From: Roseibium algicola | Lineage (GTDB): Bacteria > Pseudomonadota > Alphaproteobacteria > Rhizobiales > Stappiaceae | Length of the DNA stretch: 64,000 bases | NCBI RefSeq assembly: GCF_001999245.1 | Contig: NZ_CP019630.1 | Coordinates: 2,968,501 to 3,032,500, forward strand | Reading direction: 5' to 3' | Shown here: in pieces, positions 35,205 through 44,612 of the stretch | Layout of the letters: every line of letters starts with the position of its first letter | How positions within the stretch are numbered: position 1 is the first letter of the stretch | The notes under the pieces: generated by a model | The model's database searches: none | What the model was told of the DNA's origin: nothing | Seen by the model: the letters and a program-made list of their open reading frames with translations, nothing else | Made by a program: the position numbers and the translations under genes

Positions 35205-37028
35205 TTATGCCGATTCCTTGTTCGCCGCACGTTCCGCGCGCTTGCGCTCATGCGGGTCGAGGACGGCCTTGCGCAGGCGGATGGAGTCCGGTGTGACTTC
35301 CACCAGCTCGTCGTCTGCGATGTAGGAAAGCGCTGCTTCCAGCGTCAGCTTCTTCGGCGTGGTCAGCTTGACAGCGTCGTCCTTGCCGGCGGAGCGGATG
35401 TTGGTGAGCTGCTTGCCCTTCAGCACGTTCACTTCCAGGTCGTTGCCGCGGGTGTGTTCGCCGATGATCATGCCCGGATAAACCTTGGTGCCCGGATCGA
35501 TCATCATCGGGCCGCGGTCTTCCAGGTTGAACAGGGCATAGGCAACTGCTTCACCGGTGCCGTTGGACAGCAGCACGCCGGTGTGACGGCCCTGGATCGG
35601 ACCCCGGTGCGGCTCATAGCCATGGAACAGACGGTTGAAGATCGCCGTGCCGCGGGTGTCGGACAGCAGTTCGGACTGGTAACCGATGAGGCCGCGGGTC
35701 GGAGCGTGGAACACCAGACGGGTGCGGCCACCGCCGGACGGCTTCATTTCCAGAAGGTCGGCCTTGCGTTCCTGCAGCTTCTGAACCACGACGCCGGAAT
35801 GTTCTTCATCAACGTCGATGATGACTTCCTCGATCGGCTCCAGGCGGTTGCCGGCATCGTCATACTGATAGACGACGCGCGGGCGGCCAACACCAAGCTC
35901 GAAGCCTTCACGGCGCATGTTCTCGATCAGGATCGCCAGAAGAAGTTCGCCGCGACCGGAGACGACAAATGCGTCCGGCTCGTCGGTGTCTTCCACCTTC
36001 AGGGCGACGTTGCCTTCTGCTTCCTTCTTCAGGCGGTCGCGAATGACGCGGGACTGAACCTTGGAGCCTTCGGTGCCGGCCAGCGGGCTGTCGTTGACGC
36101 GGAAGGTCATGGACAGCGTCGGCGGATCGATCGGCTGAGCCTGCAGGGATTCATTGACCGACGGGGCGCACAGCGTGTCGGCAACGGTTGCCTTGGTCAG
36201 GCCCGCGATGGCGACGATGTCGCCCGCTTCACCCTTTTCGATCGGCTGACGTTCCAGGCCACGGAAAGCAAGGATCTTGGAGATACGGCCGTTTTCAACC
36301 ACGCTGCCGTCACGGGAGAGCGCCTTGATCGGCATGTTCGGCAAAGCGGTGCCCGACACGATACGGCCGGTCAGGATGCGGCCCAGGAACGGGTCGGATT
36401 CGATGGTGGTTGCCAGGATGCGGAAATCGCCCGGCTGGGCTTCCGGCGGTGACACCTTGTCGAGGACCATGTCGAAGAGCGGGTCCATGCTGTCCTGCGG
36501 GCCGTTCGGCTCCAGAGCCATCCATTCCTGCTTGGCCGAACCGTAGAGCACCGGGAAGTCGAGCTGGTCTTCATTGGCGTCGAGGGCTGCGAACAGGTCG
36601 AAGACCTCGTCCAGCACTTCATCGGCACGCTGTTCCGGCTTGTCGATCTTGTTGATGGCGACGATCGGCTTCAGGCCGAGCTTGAGGGCCTTGCCGAGCA
36701 CGAACTTGGTCTGCGGCATCGGGCCTTCAGCAGCGTCCACCAGTAGGATCACGCCGTCGACCATGTGCAGGATACGCTCGACTTCCCCGCCGAAGTCGGC
36801 GTGGCCCGGTGTGTCCACGATGTTGATGCGGGTGTCTTTCCAGACCAGCGAAGTGACCTTGGCCAGAATGGTGATGCCGCGCTCACGCTCGATATCGTTG
36901 GAGTCCATCATCCGTTCTTCGGTGCGCTGGTTGTCGCGGAAGGCACCGGATTGCTTCAGAAGAACGTCGATGAGTGTGGTTTTGCCATGGTCAACGTGCG
37001 CGATAATGGCAATATTACGAAGGTTCAT
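35205..37028 (-). CDS. typA: Ribosome-associated GTPase TypA/BipA
   Basis: A 607-aa translational GTPase of the EF-G family, involved in ribosome assembly and stress adaptation. Domains in order: G domain with the P-loop AHVDHGKTT (residues 11-19), [11 protein letters not shown] (switch I), DTPGHADF (G3) and NKID (G4); then domain II, an EF-G-like domain III, domain V and the BipA-specific C-terminal domain ([29 protein letters not shown]). The ATG at 37028 has GGAG upstream. It is divergent from marR. Confidence 0.96.
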   Translation of the reverse strand: MNLRNIAIIAHVDHGKTTLIDVLLKQSGAFRDNQRTEERMMDSNDIERERGITILAKVTSLVWKDTRINIVDTPGHADFGGEVERILHMVDGVILLVDAAEGPMPQTKFVLGKALKLGLKPIVAINKIDKPEQRADEVLDEVFDLFAALDANEDQLDFPVLYGSAKQEWMALEPNGPQDSMDPLFDMVLDKVSPPEAQPGDFRILATTIESDPFLGRILTGRIVSGTALPNMPIKALSRDGSVVENGRISKILAFRGLERQPIEKGEAGDIVAIAGLTKATVADTLCAPSVNESLQAQPIDPPTLSMTFRVNDSPLAGTEGSKVQSRVIRDRLKKEAEGNVALKVEDTDEPDAFVVSGRGELLLAILIENMRREGFELGVGRPRVVYQYDDAGNRLEPIEEVIIDVDEEHSGVVVQKLQERKADLLEMKPSGGGRTRLVFHAPTRGLIGYQSELLSDTRGTAIFNRLFHGYEPHRGPIQGRHTGVLLSNGTGEAVAYALFNLEDRGPMMIDPGTKVYPGMIIGEHTRGNDLEVNVLKGKQLTNIRSAGKDDAVKLTTPKKLTLEAALSYIADDELVEVTPDSIRLRKAVLDPHERKRAERAANKESA

Positions 37029-37202
37029 GAGTGGCTCCAAAAGACAGAACGGGCCCTTGGGGACCCGCAGCTTGTCTGGAAGTTGATTATGCTATGGATC
37101 GGCATCCGCGCCGAATTTGGCGCCTTTATACGTGGCGCGAGGGAATTGTGCAACGCAATGTCACATCTACGCATTGACAGTGCTTCCTGAAGCGCCGTAT
37201 TC

Positions 37203-37217
37203 GTAAGGTAACCTTAC
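37203..37217. promoter_or_regulatory. Candidate MarR operator
   Basis: GTAAGG (37203-37208), TAA, CCTTAC (37212-37217) is a perfect inverted repeat 16 bp before the marR start, where an autorepressor of this family usually binds. Confidence 0.5.
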
Positions 37218-37232
37218 TAAAATGGGGTGGCG

Positions 37233-37694
37233 ATGGGAGTTCCAACTCCGAATGTCGGTGTCACCATGCTGGTCGTTGATCTGGCACGGTTGCTGCGGCG
37301 AAACTTCGAGGCGGAGTTATCCAAGGTCGACACTGGTCTGACTGCCGGAGAAGCGCGTACGCTGTTTTATGTCTGGCGACTTCCGGGTCAAAGGCAGGCT
37401 GTTCTGGCAGATGCGATGTATGTCGAGCCTATGACCTTGGTCGGGTACCTCGACACGCTCGAAAAGGCCGGATTGATCCGCCGCTGCCAGGACCCGAACG
37501 ACCGCCGGGCCAAGATAATCGAGCTGACGCCGTCGGCCGATCCATTGCTTGAGAAAATTGGGACTGCCCTGCAAGAGGTGCGCTCCAGGGCGCTTGAGGA
37601 CATTCCCGCCGACCAACGGCAGATACTGGAATCGCTTCTGCAGACCATGAAGGACAGCCTGCTGCAGGAGGTTTCCAAAGGGAAACAGAAATGA
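37233..37694 (+). CDS. MarR-family transcriptional regulator
   Basis: A 153-aa winged-helix regulator with the MarR layout: N-terminal dimer helix (GVTMLVVDLARLLRRNFEAEL), the HTH region RQAVLADAMYVEPMTLVGYLDTLEKAGLI, the wing RCQDPNDRRAKIIELT with its conserved Asp-Arg-Arg, and the C-terminal helix. It overlaps the MFS exporter gene by 4 bases (ATGA), so it very probably represses its own operon in response to a drug-like ligand. The ATG at 37233 was preferred over a GTG two codons upstream. Confidence 0.9.
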   Translation: MGVPTPNVGVTMLVVDLARLLRRNFEAELSKVDTGLTAGEARTLFYVWRLPGQRQAVLADAMYVEPMTLVGYLDTLEKAGLIRRCQDPNDRRAKIIELTPSADPLLEKIGTALQEVRSRALEDIPADQRQILESLLQTMKDSLLQEVSKGKQK

Positions 37695-38902
37695 CCGCCG
37701 ACAGCTCAATCATGAGCGCAAGACGTACATCGCTTCTCGGGGCCGGGCTTGTCGCTATCGGCCCCATTTCGATGGCGCTTTATACCCCGGCCATGCCGGC
37801 CCTGGTCGAAGCCTTCGGGACCACCGATTCAGCGGTCAAGCTAACCCTGACGGCGTATTTCGCCGGTTTTGCCGTCACGCAGCTGGTTTGCGGCCCTTTG
37901 ACGGACGCCTTTGGGCGCAAGCCGGTCACGATCGCCTTCCTGGTCCTCTATCTCGTCTCAAGCGTGCTGGCGACCTTCGCGCCGACTGTCGAGTTCATGG
38001 TCTTTGCCCGAGCCCTTCAAGGTGTGGGGGCCGCGGTCGGCATCGCGGTGTCGCGCGCCATCGTCCGCGACCAGTTTACCGGCCAGGCCTCTGCCAGGAT
38101 CATGAATACGATCGCGATGATGCTGGCCCTTGGTCCGGCGATCTCGCCCACCATCGGCGGGATCGTGCTGGAACTGTTCGGCTGGCAGGAAGTGTTCTGG
38201 TGCATGGTGATCTACGGTGCGTTGCTGATGGTTGCGGTGCTCGTGTTTCAGGTTGAAACCAACCCGCAGCCCGGCAAGCATCACCTCAATCCGCGGCAAC
38301 TTGCGATCAACTACGGCACCTTGCTGAAGGACCCGAGGTTTCTGGCGCCAAGTCTTCTCATCGGTTTCGGGCTTGGCAACCTTTATGCCCTGGCGACCGT
38401 CCTGCCTTTCATCCTGATCTATGAAGTCGGTCTCACGCCGTCCGCCTTCGGGCTGACCATGATCATCCAGTCGGGTTCCTTCATTTCGGGAACCATCCTG
38501 ACCGGGCGTCTGCTTCGCTTCTTCGAAGCCCGCAAGCTGGTGCCCTACGGGCTTAGCCTCTGGGTCGTTGCGTCAACGCTGATGTGCTATGTCACGCTCA
38601 CCCATGAACCGACGATCCTGACGGTCATGGGGCCGGTGGCGCTGTTCACCTTCGCGCTGGCGCTGGTTCTGCCGGCAAGCTTCACCGAATCCATGGCACC
38701 GTTCCCGCATATCGCCGGTTCGGCAAGTTCCATGCTCGGCTTTCTGCAGTTCGGCGGCGGCATTGTCGCCAGCCTCGCGATCGCCGCACTCGGAGAGCCG
38801 ATCCTCGGTCTCGCTTTCATTCTGCCGGGTATGCCCATCGCCGGAATCATTCTGTTCCTGATCCTGCGCAGCCAGATCCGTCAGCCGGCGGCGGCGGAGT
38901 AG
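37691..38902 (+). CDS. MFS multidrug exporter, Bcr/CflA type
   Basis: A 403-aa twelve-helix transporter of the DHA1 (Bcr/CflA) group of the major facilitator superfamily. Features: N-terminal MALYTPAMPALVEAFGTTDSAVKLTLTAYFAGFAVTQLVCGPLTDAFGRKPV, containing motif A (GPLTDAFGRKP), and the motif C region ALGPAISPTIGGI. These proteins expel drugs by proton antiport. It is translationally coupled to marR. The substrate is unknown. Confidence 0.9.
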   Translation: MTADSSIMSARRTSLLGAGLVAIGPISMALYTPAMPALVEAFGTTDSAVKLTLTAYFAGFAVTQLVCGPLTDAFGRKPVTIAFLVLYLVSSVLATFAPTVEFMVFARALQGVGAAVGIAVSRAIVRDQFTGQASARIMNTIAMMLALGPAISPTIGGIVLELFGWQEVFWCMVIYGALLMVAVLVFQVETNPQPGKHHLNPRQLAINYGTLLKDPRFLAPSLLIGFGLGNLYALATVLPFILIYEVGLTPSAFGLTMIIQSGSFISGTILTGRLLRFFEARKLVPYGLSLWVVASTLMCYVTLTHEPTILTVMGPVALFTFALALVLPASFTESMAPFPHIAGSASSMLGFLQFGGGIVASLAIAALGEPILGLAFILPGMPIAGIILFLILRSQIRQPAAAE

Positions 38903-38924
38903 GCGCACATTATCCGCCTCTCCG

Positions 38925-39037
38925 TCGTCAGCCCGGCCAAGCGCAGCGCGAGCCGGGACCGGGGAGGCACAGCGCCGACTGATAAGTCTCCATCGGAAAC
39001 ACCTCGGCTCTCCGCTTCGCTGCGTCCGGGATGACGA
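38925..39037. repeat. Intergenic MITE-like element, about 113 bp
   Basis: The ends TCGTCAGCCCGG (38925-38936) and CCGGGATGACGA (39026-39037) are inverted copies with one mismatch. The interior holds AGCGCAGCGCGAGCCGGG and other GC-rich segments of a type commonly repeated between genes in alphaproteobacteria. No second copy was seen in this window, so its repeat nature rests on family knowledge. Confidence 0.5.
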
Positions 39038-39060
39038 AGGTAGGTTTTTTTAAAAACAAA

Positions 39061-39089
39061 CGGGCCGGTTTCCCGGCCCGCTCTTTTTT
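39061..39089. terminator. Terminator between MFS exporter and phoD
   Basis: CGGGCCGG (39061-39068) pairs with CCGGCCCG (39073-39080), 4-nt loop, followed by CTCTTTTTT on the plus strand and preceded by an A-rich run that gives T on the minus strand. It can serve both convergent genes. Confidence 0.85.
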
Positions 39090-39102
39090 CTGGAAACTCT
39101 GA

Positions 39103-40677
39103 TCAGGCCTTGCGAACTGGGTCCAGCGTGACGGTGTGCAGTTCGACGTCGTCACGGTCCATCAGGCGGACGGTGAGCTGCTCGCTCTGGCCGTCGATGT
39201 CGACCAGGCCGAAGAACTGAAGTCCCATGGACGGGGGCAGGTTGGCCCCCTGTTCGGCGGTCGGGGCCTTGATGTACTTAAGCTCCGGGCCGAAGGTCAT
39301 GTCGAGATCGTTCGGGCCGAAGGTGCCGGCATGGATCGGGCCGGAGACGAATTCCCAGAACGGTTTGAAGTCCTGGAACTGGGCCTTGTCCGGATTGTAG
39401 TAATGCGCGGCGGTGTAGTGCACATCGGCGGTCAGCCAGACGATGTTGTCGATGTCTGCCGTCTTGATGAAGCGCAGCAGATCGGCGAATTCCAGTTCTC
39501 GGCCCTTTGGTGCGCCGTGATCGCCGTTGGCAACCGCTTCGGCGCCAGCCTGGTCTTTCCAGTTGTCCCAGACGATCAGGCCGATAGGCATGTCGCAGGC
39601 GATGACCTTCCAGGTGGCGTTGGAATTCAGAAGTTCACGCTTCAGCCAGGCAAGCTGCTCGGCGCCGAGGATGCGCGAAGCCGGTGTCATGGTGTCTTCC
39701 ATCGAGGCGCCGTTCGGCCCGCGATAGGAGCGCAGGTCCAGGAAAAATACGTCCAGCAGCGGACCATAGGCGATCTTGCGGTAGACGCGGCCCGGCTCGG
39801 CCGGGGTGTAGCGGATGGGAGCCAGCTCGTGGAAAGCCCGGCCGGCGCGAGCGGCCAGAAGGTGGATGTTCTTCTCGCTGTAGCGATCGTCGGACAGGAG
39901 ATCCTTGGAGGACGACCAGTTGTTGACGACTTCATGATCGTCCCACTGGAAGAAGGTCGGGACTTCCGCGTTGAACGCCTTGAGGTTCTCGTCCATGAGG
40001 TTGTATTTCCACTGGCCGCGATATTCGTCCAGCGTTTCGGCAACCTTGGATTTTTCTTCCGTGACGATGTTCTTCCAGACGGTGCCGTCCTTGAGCTCGA
40101 CGGTTTCCTTCATCGGGCCATCGGCATAAATCGTGTCGCCGGAGTGGATGAAGAAGTCCGGCTGATGTTTTGCCATGGTGGCGTAGGTTTTCATGCCGCC
40201 GCGGTCGGTATCGATCCCCCAGCCCTGGCCGGCGGTATCGCCCGACCAGGCGAAACGAATGTTGCGGCGGGACGCCGGGGCAGTGCGGAAGCGGCCGGTC
40301 ATCGGCTCGGATACGGCATTGACGTCGTTCAGGTCGGCAAAGGCGACGCGATAGAAGACATCCTGATCGGACGGCAGGTTCTCAAGCAGTCGCTTGACGG
40401 CAAAATCCGAGTCGGGAAGCGCATTGATCGGGGCAAGGCGCCGCGGCGTTTCGAACGTGCCGGTGGTGTCGATTTCCACCAGCATTTGCGCCGGACGGTC
40501 CGAGCGGGCCCAGATCATGCCGGAATTGGCATCAACGTCGCCGGACTGAAGACCGTGCGTGATCTGCGGGCGCGAGGCCGCACGCGACAGGCCCGGCATG
40601 GCTAGCGGTGAGGCCAGTACCAGACCGGTAGCAACCGATGATTTCAGAAAATTGCGTCGAGAAACGTTTGAAGACAT
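39103..40677 (-). CDS. phoD: PhoD-family alkaline phosphatase/phosphodiesterase, Tat-exported
   Basis: A 524-aa PhoD-type metallophosphatase. The N-terminus MSSNVSRRNFLKSSVATGLVLASPLA has a twin-arginine signal, so it is folded before export. The N-terminal PhoD domain (THGLQSGDVDANSGMIWARSDRPAQM) precedes the metal-binding domain: HSGDTIYADG, FFQWDDHEVVNNW, and VWLTADVHYTAAHYYNPD. Such enzymes release phosphate from organic esters. The ATG at 40677 has GGAG eight bases upstream. I saw no clear Pho box in the 291-bp divergent gap to folP. Confidence 0.9.
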   Translation of the reverse strand: MSSNVSRRNFLKSSVATGLVLASPLAMPGLSRAASRPQITHGLQSGDVDANSGMIWARSDRPAQMLVEIDTTGTFETPRRLAPINALPDSDFAVKRLLENLPSDQDVFYRVAFADLNDVNAVSEPMTGRFRTAPASRRNIRFAWSGDTAGQGWGIDTDRGGMKTYATMAKHQPDFFIHSGDTIYADGPMKETVELKDGTVWKNIVTEEKSKVAETLDEYRGQWKYNLMDENLKAFNAEVPTFFQWDDHEVVNNWSSSKDLLSDDRYSEKNIHLLAARAGRAFHELAPIRYTPAEPGRVYRKIAYGPLLDVFFLDLRSYRGPNGASMEDTMTPASRILGAEQLAWLKRELLNSNATWKVIACDMPIGLIVWDNWKDQAGAEAVANGDHGAPKGRELEFADLLRFIKTADIDNIVWLTADVHYTAAHYYNPDKAQFQDFKPFWEFVSGPIHAGTFGPNDLDMTFGPELKYIKAPTAEQGANLPPSMGLQFFGLVDIDGQSEQLTVRLMDRDDVELHTVTLDPVRKA

Positions 40678-40968
40678 TTTCAAGCTCCGTGGCTGGGGAC
40701 CGCAGGGGCGAGTCCCTTGGCAAAAACATCAGGTGCTGAAGCTCCGTGACAGACGGATGTCCGTTCCAAGACCGTTTCCCGAATTTTTGATGACGGCGTG
40801 TACAGATTGCCGGAAAACCGCCGCCGAACGATTGAACCTCCAAATTGCTTCCAAATCGTGATCGTCCACAGCCTTGGAGCGGGGTCAAGCAGGGCGAAGT
40901 CGCATTGGTGCCGCTTGACCGTCGGTGTCAGACGGGCCAAACACGTGCCTGACCGTCAAAAGGACGCA

Positions 40969-41808
40969 ATGATGCCGACCCCGACAGCCTACGAGCCGCC
41001 GCGTTTCGACGCCGGACACCAACGCCCCCACGTGATGGGGATCCTGAACGTGACCCCGGATTCCTTTTCCGATGGCGGGCGCCACGCCAATGCGGATGCC
41101 GCCTTGCGGCGTGCACAGGAAATGATTCTGGAAGGGGCCGATATTCTGGATGTCGGCGGCGAAAGCACGCGGCCGGGGTCCGAACCGGTGCCGCTGGACC
41201 TGGAATGGTCGCGGCTCGATCCGATCCTCGATCAGGTGATCGACATGGGGACGCCCGTATCGATCGATACCTACAAGGCGGAGATCGCGCGCCGTGCCTG
41301 CGCGGCAGGGGCGGTCATCGTCAATGATGTGTGGGGTCTGCAAAAGGATCCGGCCATGGCTGACGTCGTTGCCGAGGCCGGCGTGCATGTGGTTATGATG
41401 CATAACCGTCTTGCCGCCGATGCCGGACTGGACATTCTTTCGGACATCGACCGGTTCTTCGAAATCTCGATGGAACTGGCGGAAAAGGCAGGGATCGCCA
41501 GGGAAAAGCAGATCCTTGATCCGGGCTTTGGCTTCGGCAAGACCATCAACCAGAATTTCATCGTTCTGAACCGTTTCGAAACGCTGAAGAAACACGGCCT
41601 GCCGCTGTTGGCCGGTGCGTCGCGCAAGCGCATGATCGGAGCCGTGCTGGAAGCGGAAACGGAAGACCGGCTGTTCGGATCCGTTGCCGTTCACATGACG
41701 GCCATGCTGAAAGGGGCCGCGATTGTGCGGGCGCATGACGTAAGTCCACATGCCGATTGCGTGCGTATGATCGAGGCAACCCGCCTGGAACGGAACCCTG
41801 TCGAATGA
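40969..41808 (+). CDS. folP: Dihydropteroate synthase
   Basis: Condenses p-aminobenzoate with 6-hydroxymethyl-dihydropterin diphosphate in folate synthesis; it is the sulfonamide target. The 279-aa protein has the pterin-binding motifs VMGILNVTPDSFSDGG and DILDVGGESTRPGSEPV, plus LDPGFGFGKTINQN and GASRKRMIGA. AAGGA lies five bases before the first of two adjacent ATG codons. Its stop overlaps the folK start (ATGA). Confidence 0.95.
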   Translation: MMPTPTAYEPPRFDAGHQRPHVMGILNVTPDSFSDGGRHANADAALRRAQEMILEGADILDVGGESTRPGSEPVPLDLEWSRLDPILDQVIDMGTPVSIDTYKAEIARRACAAGAVIVNDVWGLQKDPAMADVVAEAGVHVVMMHNRLAADAGLDILSDIDRFFEISMELAEKAGIAREKQILDPGFGFGKTINQNFIVLNRFETLKKHGLPLLAGASRKRMIGAVLEAETEDRLFGSVAVHMTAMLKGAAIVRAHDVSPHADCVRMIEATRLERNPVE

Positions 41809-42320
41809 ATGCCGAAAATGCGATGGCTGACGCCCCGACCCGCTGTGCGCTCGGGCTCGGATCCAACCTTGGAGACCCGAAAGCCAATCTGGATGAGGCC
41901 ATCCGCCGGCTGGAGGAAACGCCCGGCGTCATGCTGGTGTCCAGGTCCTCCGATTACCGGACGCCGCCCTGGGGGCCGGTGCCGCAGGACGATTTCCGCA
42001 ATTGCTGCGTGGTGATCGATACCACCATGAGCCCGCAGGCGCTGTTGAAGCGCTGTCTTGAAATCGAGACCGAACTCGGACGTGTACGCGACGTGCGCTG
42101 GGGACCGAGAACACTGGACATCGACGTTCTGATCTACGGTCTGCAAAAGGTTGCCGAAAACGACCTCGAAATCCCGCACCCGCGCATGGGCGACCGGGCC
42201 TTCGTTCTGATCCCGCTCGCCGAAATCTGGCCCGACGCTCCACTGGGCGACGGCCGCACCGCGATGGAAGCATTGGAAACCTGCCCGGACCAGGATGGCG
42301 TGGTGAAGCTGGACGGGTGA
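41805..42320 (+). CDS. folK: 2-amino-4-hydroxy-6-hydroxymethyldihydropteridine diphosphokinase
   Basis: Transfers diphosphate from ATP to hydroxymethyl-dihydropterin, the step before FolP. The 171-aa protein has ALGLGSNLGDPKANLDEA at the N-terminus and the catalytic RWGPRTLDIDVLIYG with two metal-binding aspartates, then HPRMGDRAFVLIPLAEI. It is translationally coupled to folP. The folB gene, which often lies between the two in this order, is absent here. Confidence 0.95.
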   Translation: MNAENAMADAPTRCALGLGSNLGDPKANLDEAIRRLEETPGVMLVSRSSDYRTPPWGPVPQDDFRNCCVVIDTTMSPQALLKRCLEIETELGRVRDVRWGPRTLDIDVLIYGLQKVAENDLEIPHPRMGDRAFVLIPLAEIWPDAPLGDGRTAMEALETCPDQDGVVKLDG

Positions 42321-42430
42321 AGTTTTGAACCGAGCGGCGATAGCGCCGGGGCGGCGAAGCCGACAGTTGGAACGTTAATTTAAACATTCTTGGACAGGAT
42401 CCGGCTGGAGATTATCCAGGTCCCGTATTC

Positions 42431-43846
42431 ATGTCAGTTGTTCAAAGTCTGAAAAATGCTCTTGAGAAGCGGCATCTCCTGTCGGCTGATACGCTCATGT
42501 TTGCCTTTGGGTCTATCCTGATCCCGAACGCCGTCTTCATTTTTCTCAGCTTGTTCTACTGCCCTTTCCGGACGTTCTTCGTTCTGCTGTTGTCCTTGAT
42601 CTGCCTGCTGGGTCTCTACCTGCATCGGTCTGTCTTCTTTGTTCTGCTTCTTGCGGTGATGACCGTTGACGTTCTTGTCCTGATTTCCAACTTTTTCCAG
42701 ATGCCGTTGCCAATGCTGATCGACTCCCTGCGTTACGCCGGCAATCTCAGCCTGATGAATTCGGCAGTCTACCTTGCGGCCGCCGTTGTTCTGCTGGTGT
42801 CCTTTGCCCTGACGTACAAAGTCGTGGTTCGCACCCGTCAGAACCGCCAGACAGTGAACCTGGCGCCTTTTTTCGTGGTGCTCGCGATATACGCCGGTAT
42901 CGACTGGTGGGCGAACTCCCTGCCTCAGGAATATGCGCTGGCAGCCACGAGCGTTGAGGAAAGCTATGTGCCGACCGGCGATGCGGCCAGTCTCTACAGC
43001 GGCCTGGAAGATCATCTGGACGATGCACAAAAGCGCAATGTACTTGTGGTGATGGTGGAAGGCCTGGGTGCGTTTGCCTCGCAGGAACTGCGAGACCTGA
43101 TCTGGCAGCCTCTGTTGGAACGCGATGTTGCCGAGCACTATGTCGTTGAACAAGGCGACGCGGTGTATTTCGGGTCGACGACCTCCGGCGAGGTTCGCGA
43201 GCTTTGCAATCTCAAGGCGGATTACCGGGATTTTCGCGATCGGGAGAGTGGTGAGTGTCTGCCGCTGAAAGCCGTCAAGGCGGGATACCGTACGGCCGCG
43301 TTTCATGCCTTTACGGGTAATTTCTTCGAACGGTTCGATTGGTATCCGAAGATCGGCTTCCAGGACCTCTTCTTCATGGAAAACAAACTTGGGTTTGGCG
43401 CTGACCGAACCCTGCCCCTGTGCGGGATCGCTTTCCAGGGATATTGCGACGAAGACGCTGCCGAAGCCGTTGGGAAATTTCTGTTGGAAGCTGACGGTGA
43501 CCGCAAGTTCGCCTATTGGCTTACGCTGAATTCCCACAAGCCGGTCAATCCCGGTGAAGTGCCGCCGAGATTTTCCTGTGACGATGGCGGCAGTGTTTTT
43601 GGAGATGTCGAACTTTGCCGGATGGCAGAGCAGTGGGTGAATGTCTCACATCTGGTCAAGGCCATCGCGCTTGATGAAAGTCTCGCGGAAACCGAAATTG
43701 TGCTTGTCGGCGATCACCATCCGCCTCTTTTTTCGCGGAGCGCACGCAACAAGTTTGCTCCAGGAAGAGTTGCCTGGCTTCACCTTAAGCCCAAAAGAGA
43801 CGAGCAACAGACACTTGCGGCAAAGTTGCCAGATGCCCAGGACTAG
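42431..43846 (+). CDS. Membrane-anchored sulfatase-superfamily transferase
   Basis: A 471-aa inner-membrane protein. About four or five helices occupy residues 20-165; then comes an alkaline-phosphatase-fold domain of the LTA-synthase or phosphoethanolamine-transferase kind. The metal and nucleophile positions are recognisable: VLVVMVEGLGAF (Glu ligand), the nucleophile region YFGSTTSGEVREL, HAFTGNFFERFDWYPKIGFQDLFF, and VLVGDHHPPLF. It probably modifies an envelope polysaccharide or lipid. No other envelope gene is adjacent and the substrate is unknown. Confidence 0.75.
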   Translation: MSVVQSLKNALEKRHLLSADTLMFAFGSILIPNAVFIFLSLFYCPFRTFFVLLLSLICLLGLYLHRSVFFVLLLAVMTVDVLVLISNFFQMPLPMLIDSLRYAGNLSLMNSAVYLAAAVVLLVSFALTYKVVVRTRQNRQTVNLAPFFVVLAIYAGIDWWANSLPQEYALAATSVEESYVPTGDAASLYSGLEDHLDDAQKRNVLVVMVEGLGAFASQELRDLIWQPLLERDVAEHYVVEQGDAVYFGSTTSGEVRELCNLKADYRDFRDRESGECLPLKAVKAGYRTAAFHAFTGNFFERFDWYPKIGFQDLFFMENKLGFGADRTLPLCGIAFQGYCDEDAAEAVGKFLLEADGDRKFAYWLTLNSHKPVNPGEVPPRFSCDDGGSVFGDVELCRMAEQWVNVSHLVKAIALDESLAETEIVLVGDHHPPLFSRSARNKFAPGRVAWLHLKPKRDEQQTLAAKLPDAQD

Positions 43847-43909
43847 TCTGGCTGTTCTGGGAGCAAGATCTGAGTTGGGTGTTAATCTGTTCCAGTTTGG
43901 ACGGTCGTT

Positions 43910-44602
43910 TCAGAGCGTTGCCAGTCCAACAAAACTCTCCATGTGAAACCCGGCCGTTGCCTGGCTTTGCCGGTGTTCCTGGCCAAAGGGGCAGGCCCGT
44001 CTTGCCAGGCAGCCGGACCAGCAATCCAGGTCGCGGCTGGTCGCCAGATGGTTTCGGCAGTCAGTGACCTTGTAGCCTTCGTGCACCGTAACGGCACCCA
44101 CCGGGCAAACCGTTAGGCAAGGTGCGTCGGTGCAGGTCGGGCAGGGGCCGTCCATCGTGACCGGCTTCGGTCCCTCAAAGAGTTCCGCACTCAGAAACGC
44201 TGCGCGGAAGCCGGCCCAGGGGCCGTAGTCGTGATGCGCTAGAACGCCGAGCGGGCTTTGGGAGAAGCCGCCGCATTTCATCGCCCATTGCTGGAACGGA
44301 TAATAGGGCGGGCCTTCGAAGGGAAACACCGGTTCGTAGCCGGATGTCTCGGCAAGGTCCAAAAGGCTGCGCCGCGTATATCGGTCGAGAGGATCCGGGT
44401 GGCCGTTTTTGTATTCCGGACTTGCCGTCAGGTGCGGCCAGATCGACGGACCGGTGCTGCCGATCAACAGAAGGCTTCGGGCCTGCTTGCCGCAGGCAAG
44501 AGCTGGAACGGCAACGGTGCCATCAGGAGCAAAGCCGCCGAGCAACAAAAAACCGGCGGCAGCAAGGTTCTGTTCGAGCTTTGCTGCCGCCGGTCTTGTC
44601 AT
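43910..44602 (-). CDS. Ferredoxin-like 4Fe-4S protein (QueG-related form)
   Basis: A 230-aa protein carrying a bis-[4Fe-4S] region near its C-terminus: CPTCTDAPCLTVCPVGAV and CRNHLATSRDLDCWSGCLARRACPFG. The N-terminal half (LAAAGFLLLGGF... LLLIGSTGPSIWPHL) resembles the non-catalytic part of epoxyqueuosine-reductase-like proteins, but it is shorter than QueG and lacks an obvious cobalamin-binding region. The start at 44602 lies 11 bp after the argG stop. The argG terminator hairpin falls within codons 3-19, so little read-through expression is expected. Function unknown. Confidence 0.75.
   Translation of the reverse strand: MTRPAAAKLEQNLAAAGFLLLGGFAPDGTVAVPALACGKQARSLLLIGSTGPSIWPHLTASPEYKNGHPDPLDRYTRRSLLDLAETSGYEPVFPFEGPPYYPFQQWAMKCGGFSQSPLGVLAHHDYGPWAGFRAAFLSAELFEGPKPVTMDGPCPTCTDAPCLTVCPVGAVTVHEGYKVTDCRNHLATSRDLDCWSGCLARRACPFGQEHRQSQATAGFHMESFVGLATL
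44547..44594 (-). terminator. Perfect terminator of argG lying inside the next gene's 5' end
   Basis: ACCGGCGGCAGCAA (44552-44565) and TTGCTGCCGCCGGT (44581-44594) form a perfect 14-bp stem with a 15-nt loop. On the minus strand the stem is followed by a T-run (44552-44547). It overlaps codons 3-19 of the Fe-S protein gene. Confidence 0.85.
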
Positions 44603-44612
44603 GTCAGAGATC

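Noticed and set aside
39136..40605. Open frame antisense to phoD
   Set aside because: PhoD motifs and a Tat signal are on the minus strand; the antisense product is not protein-like.
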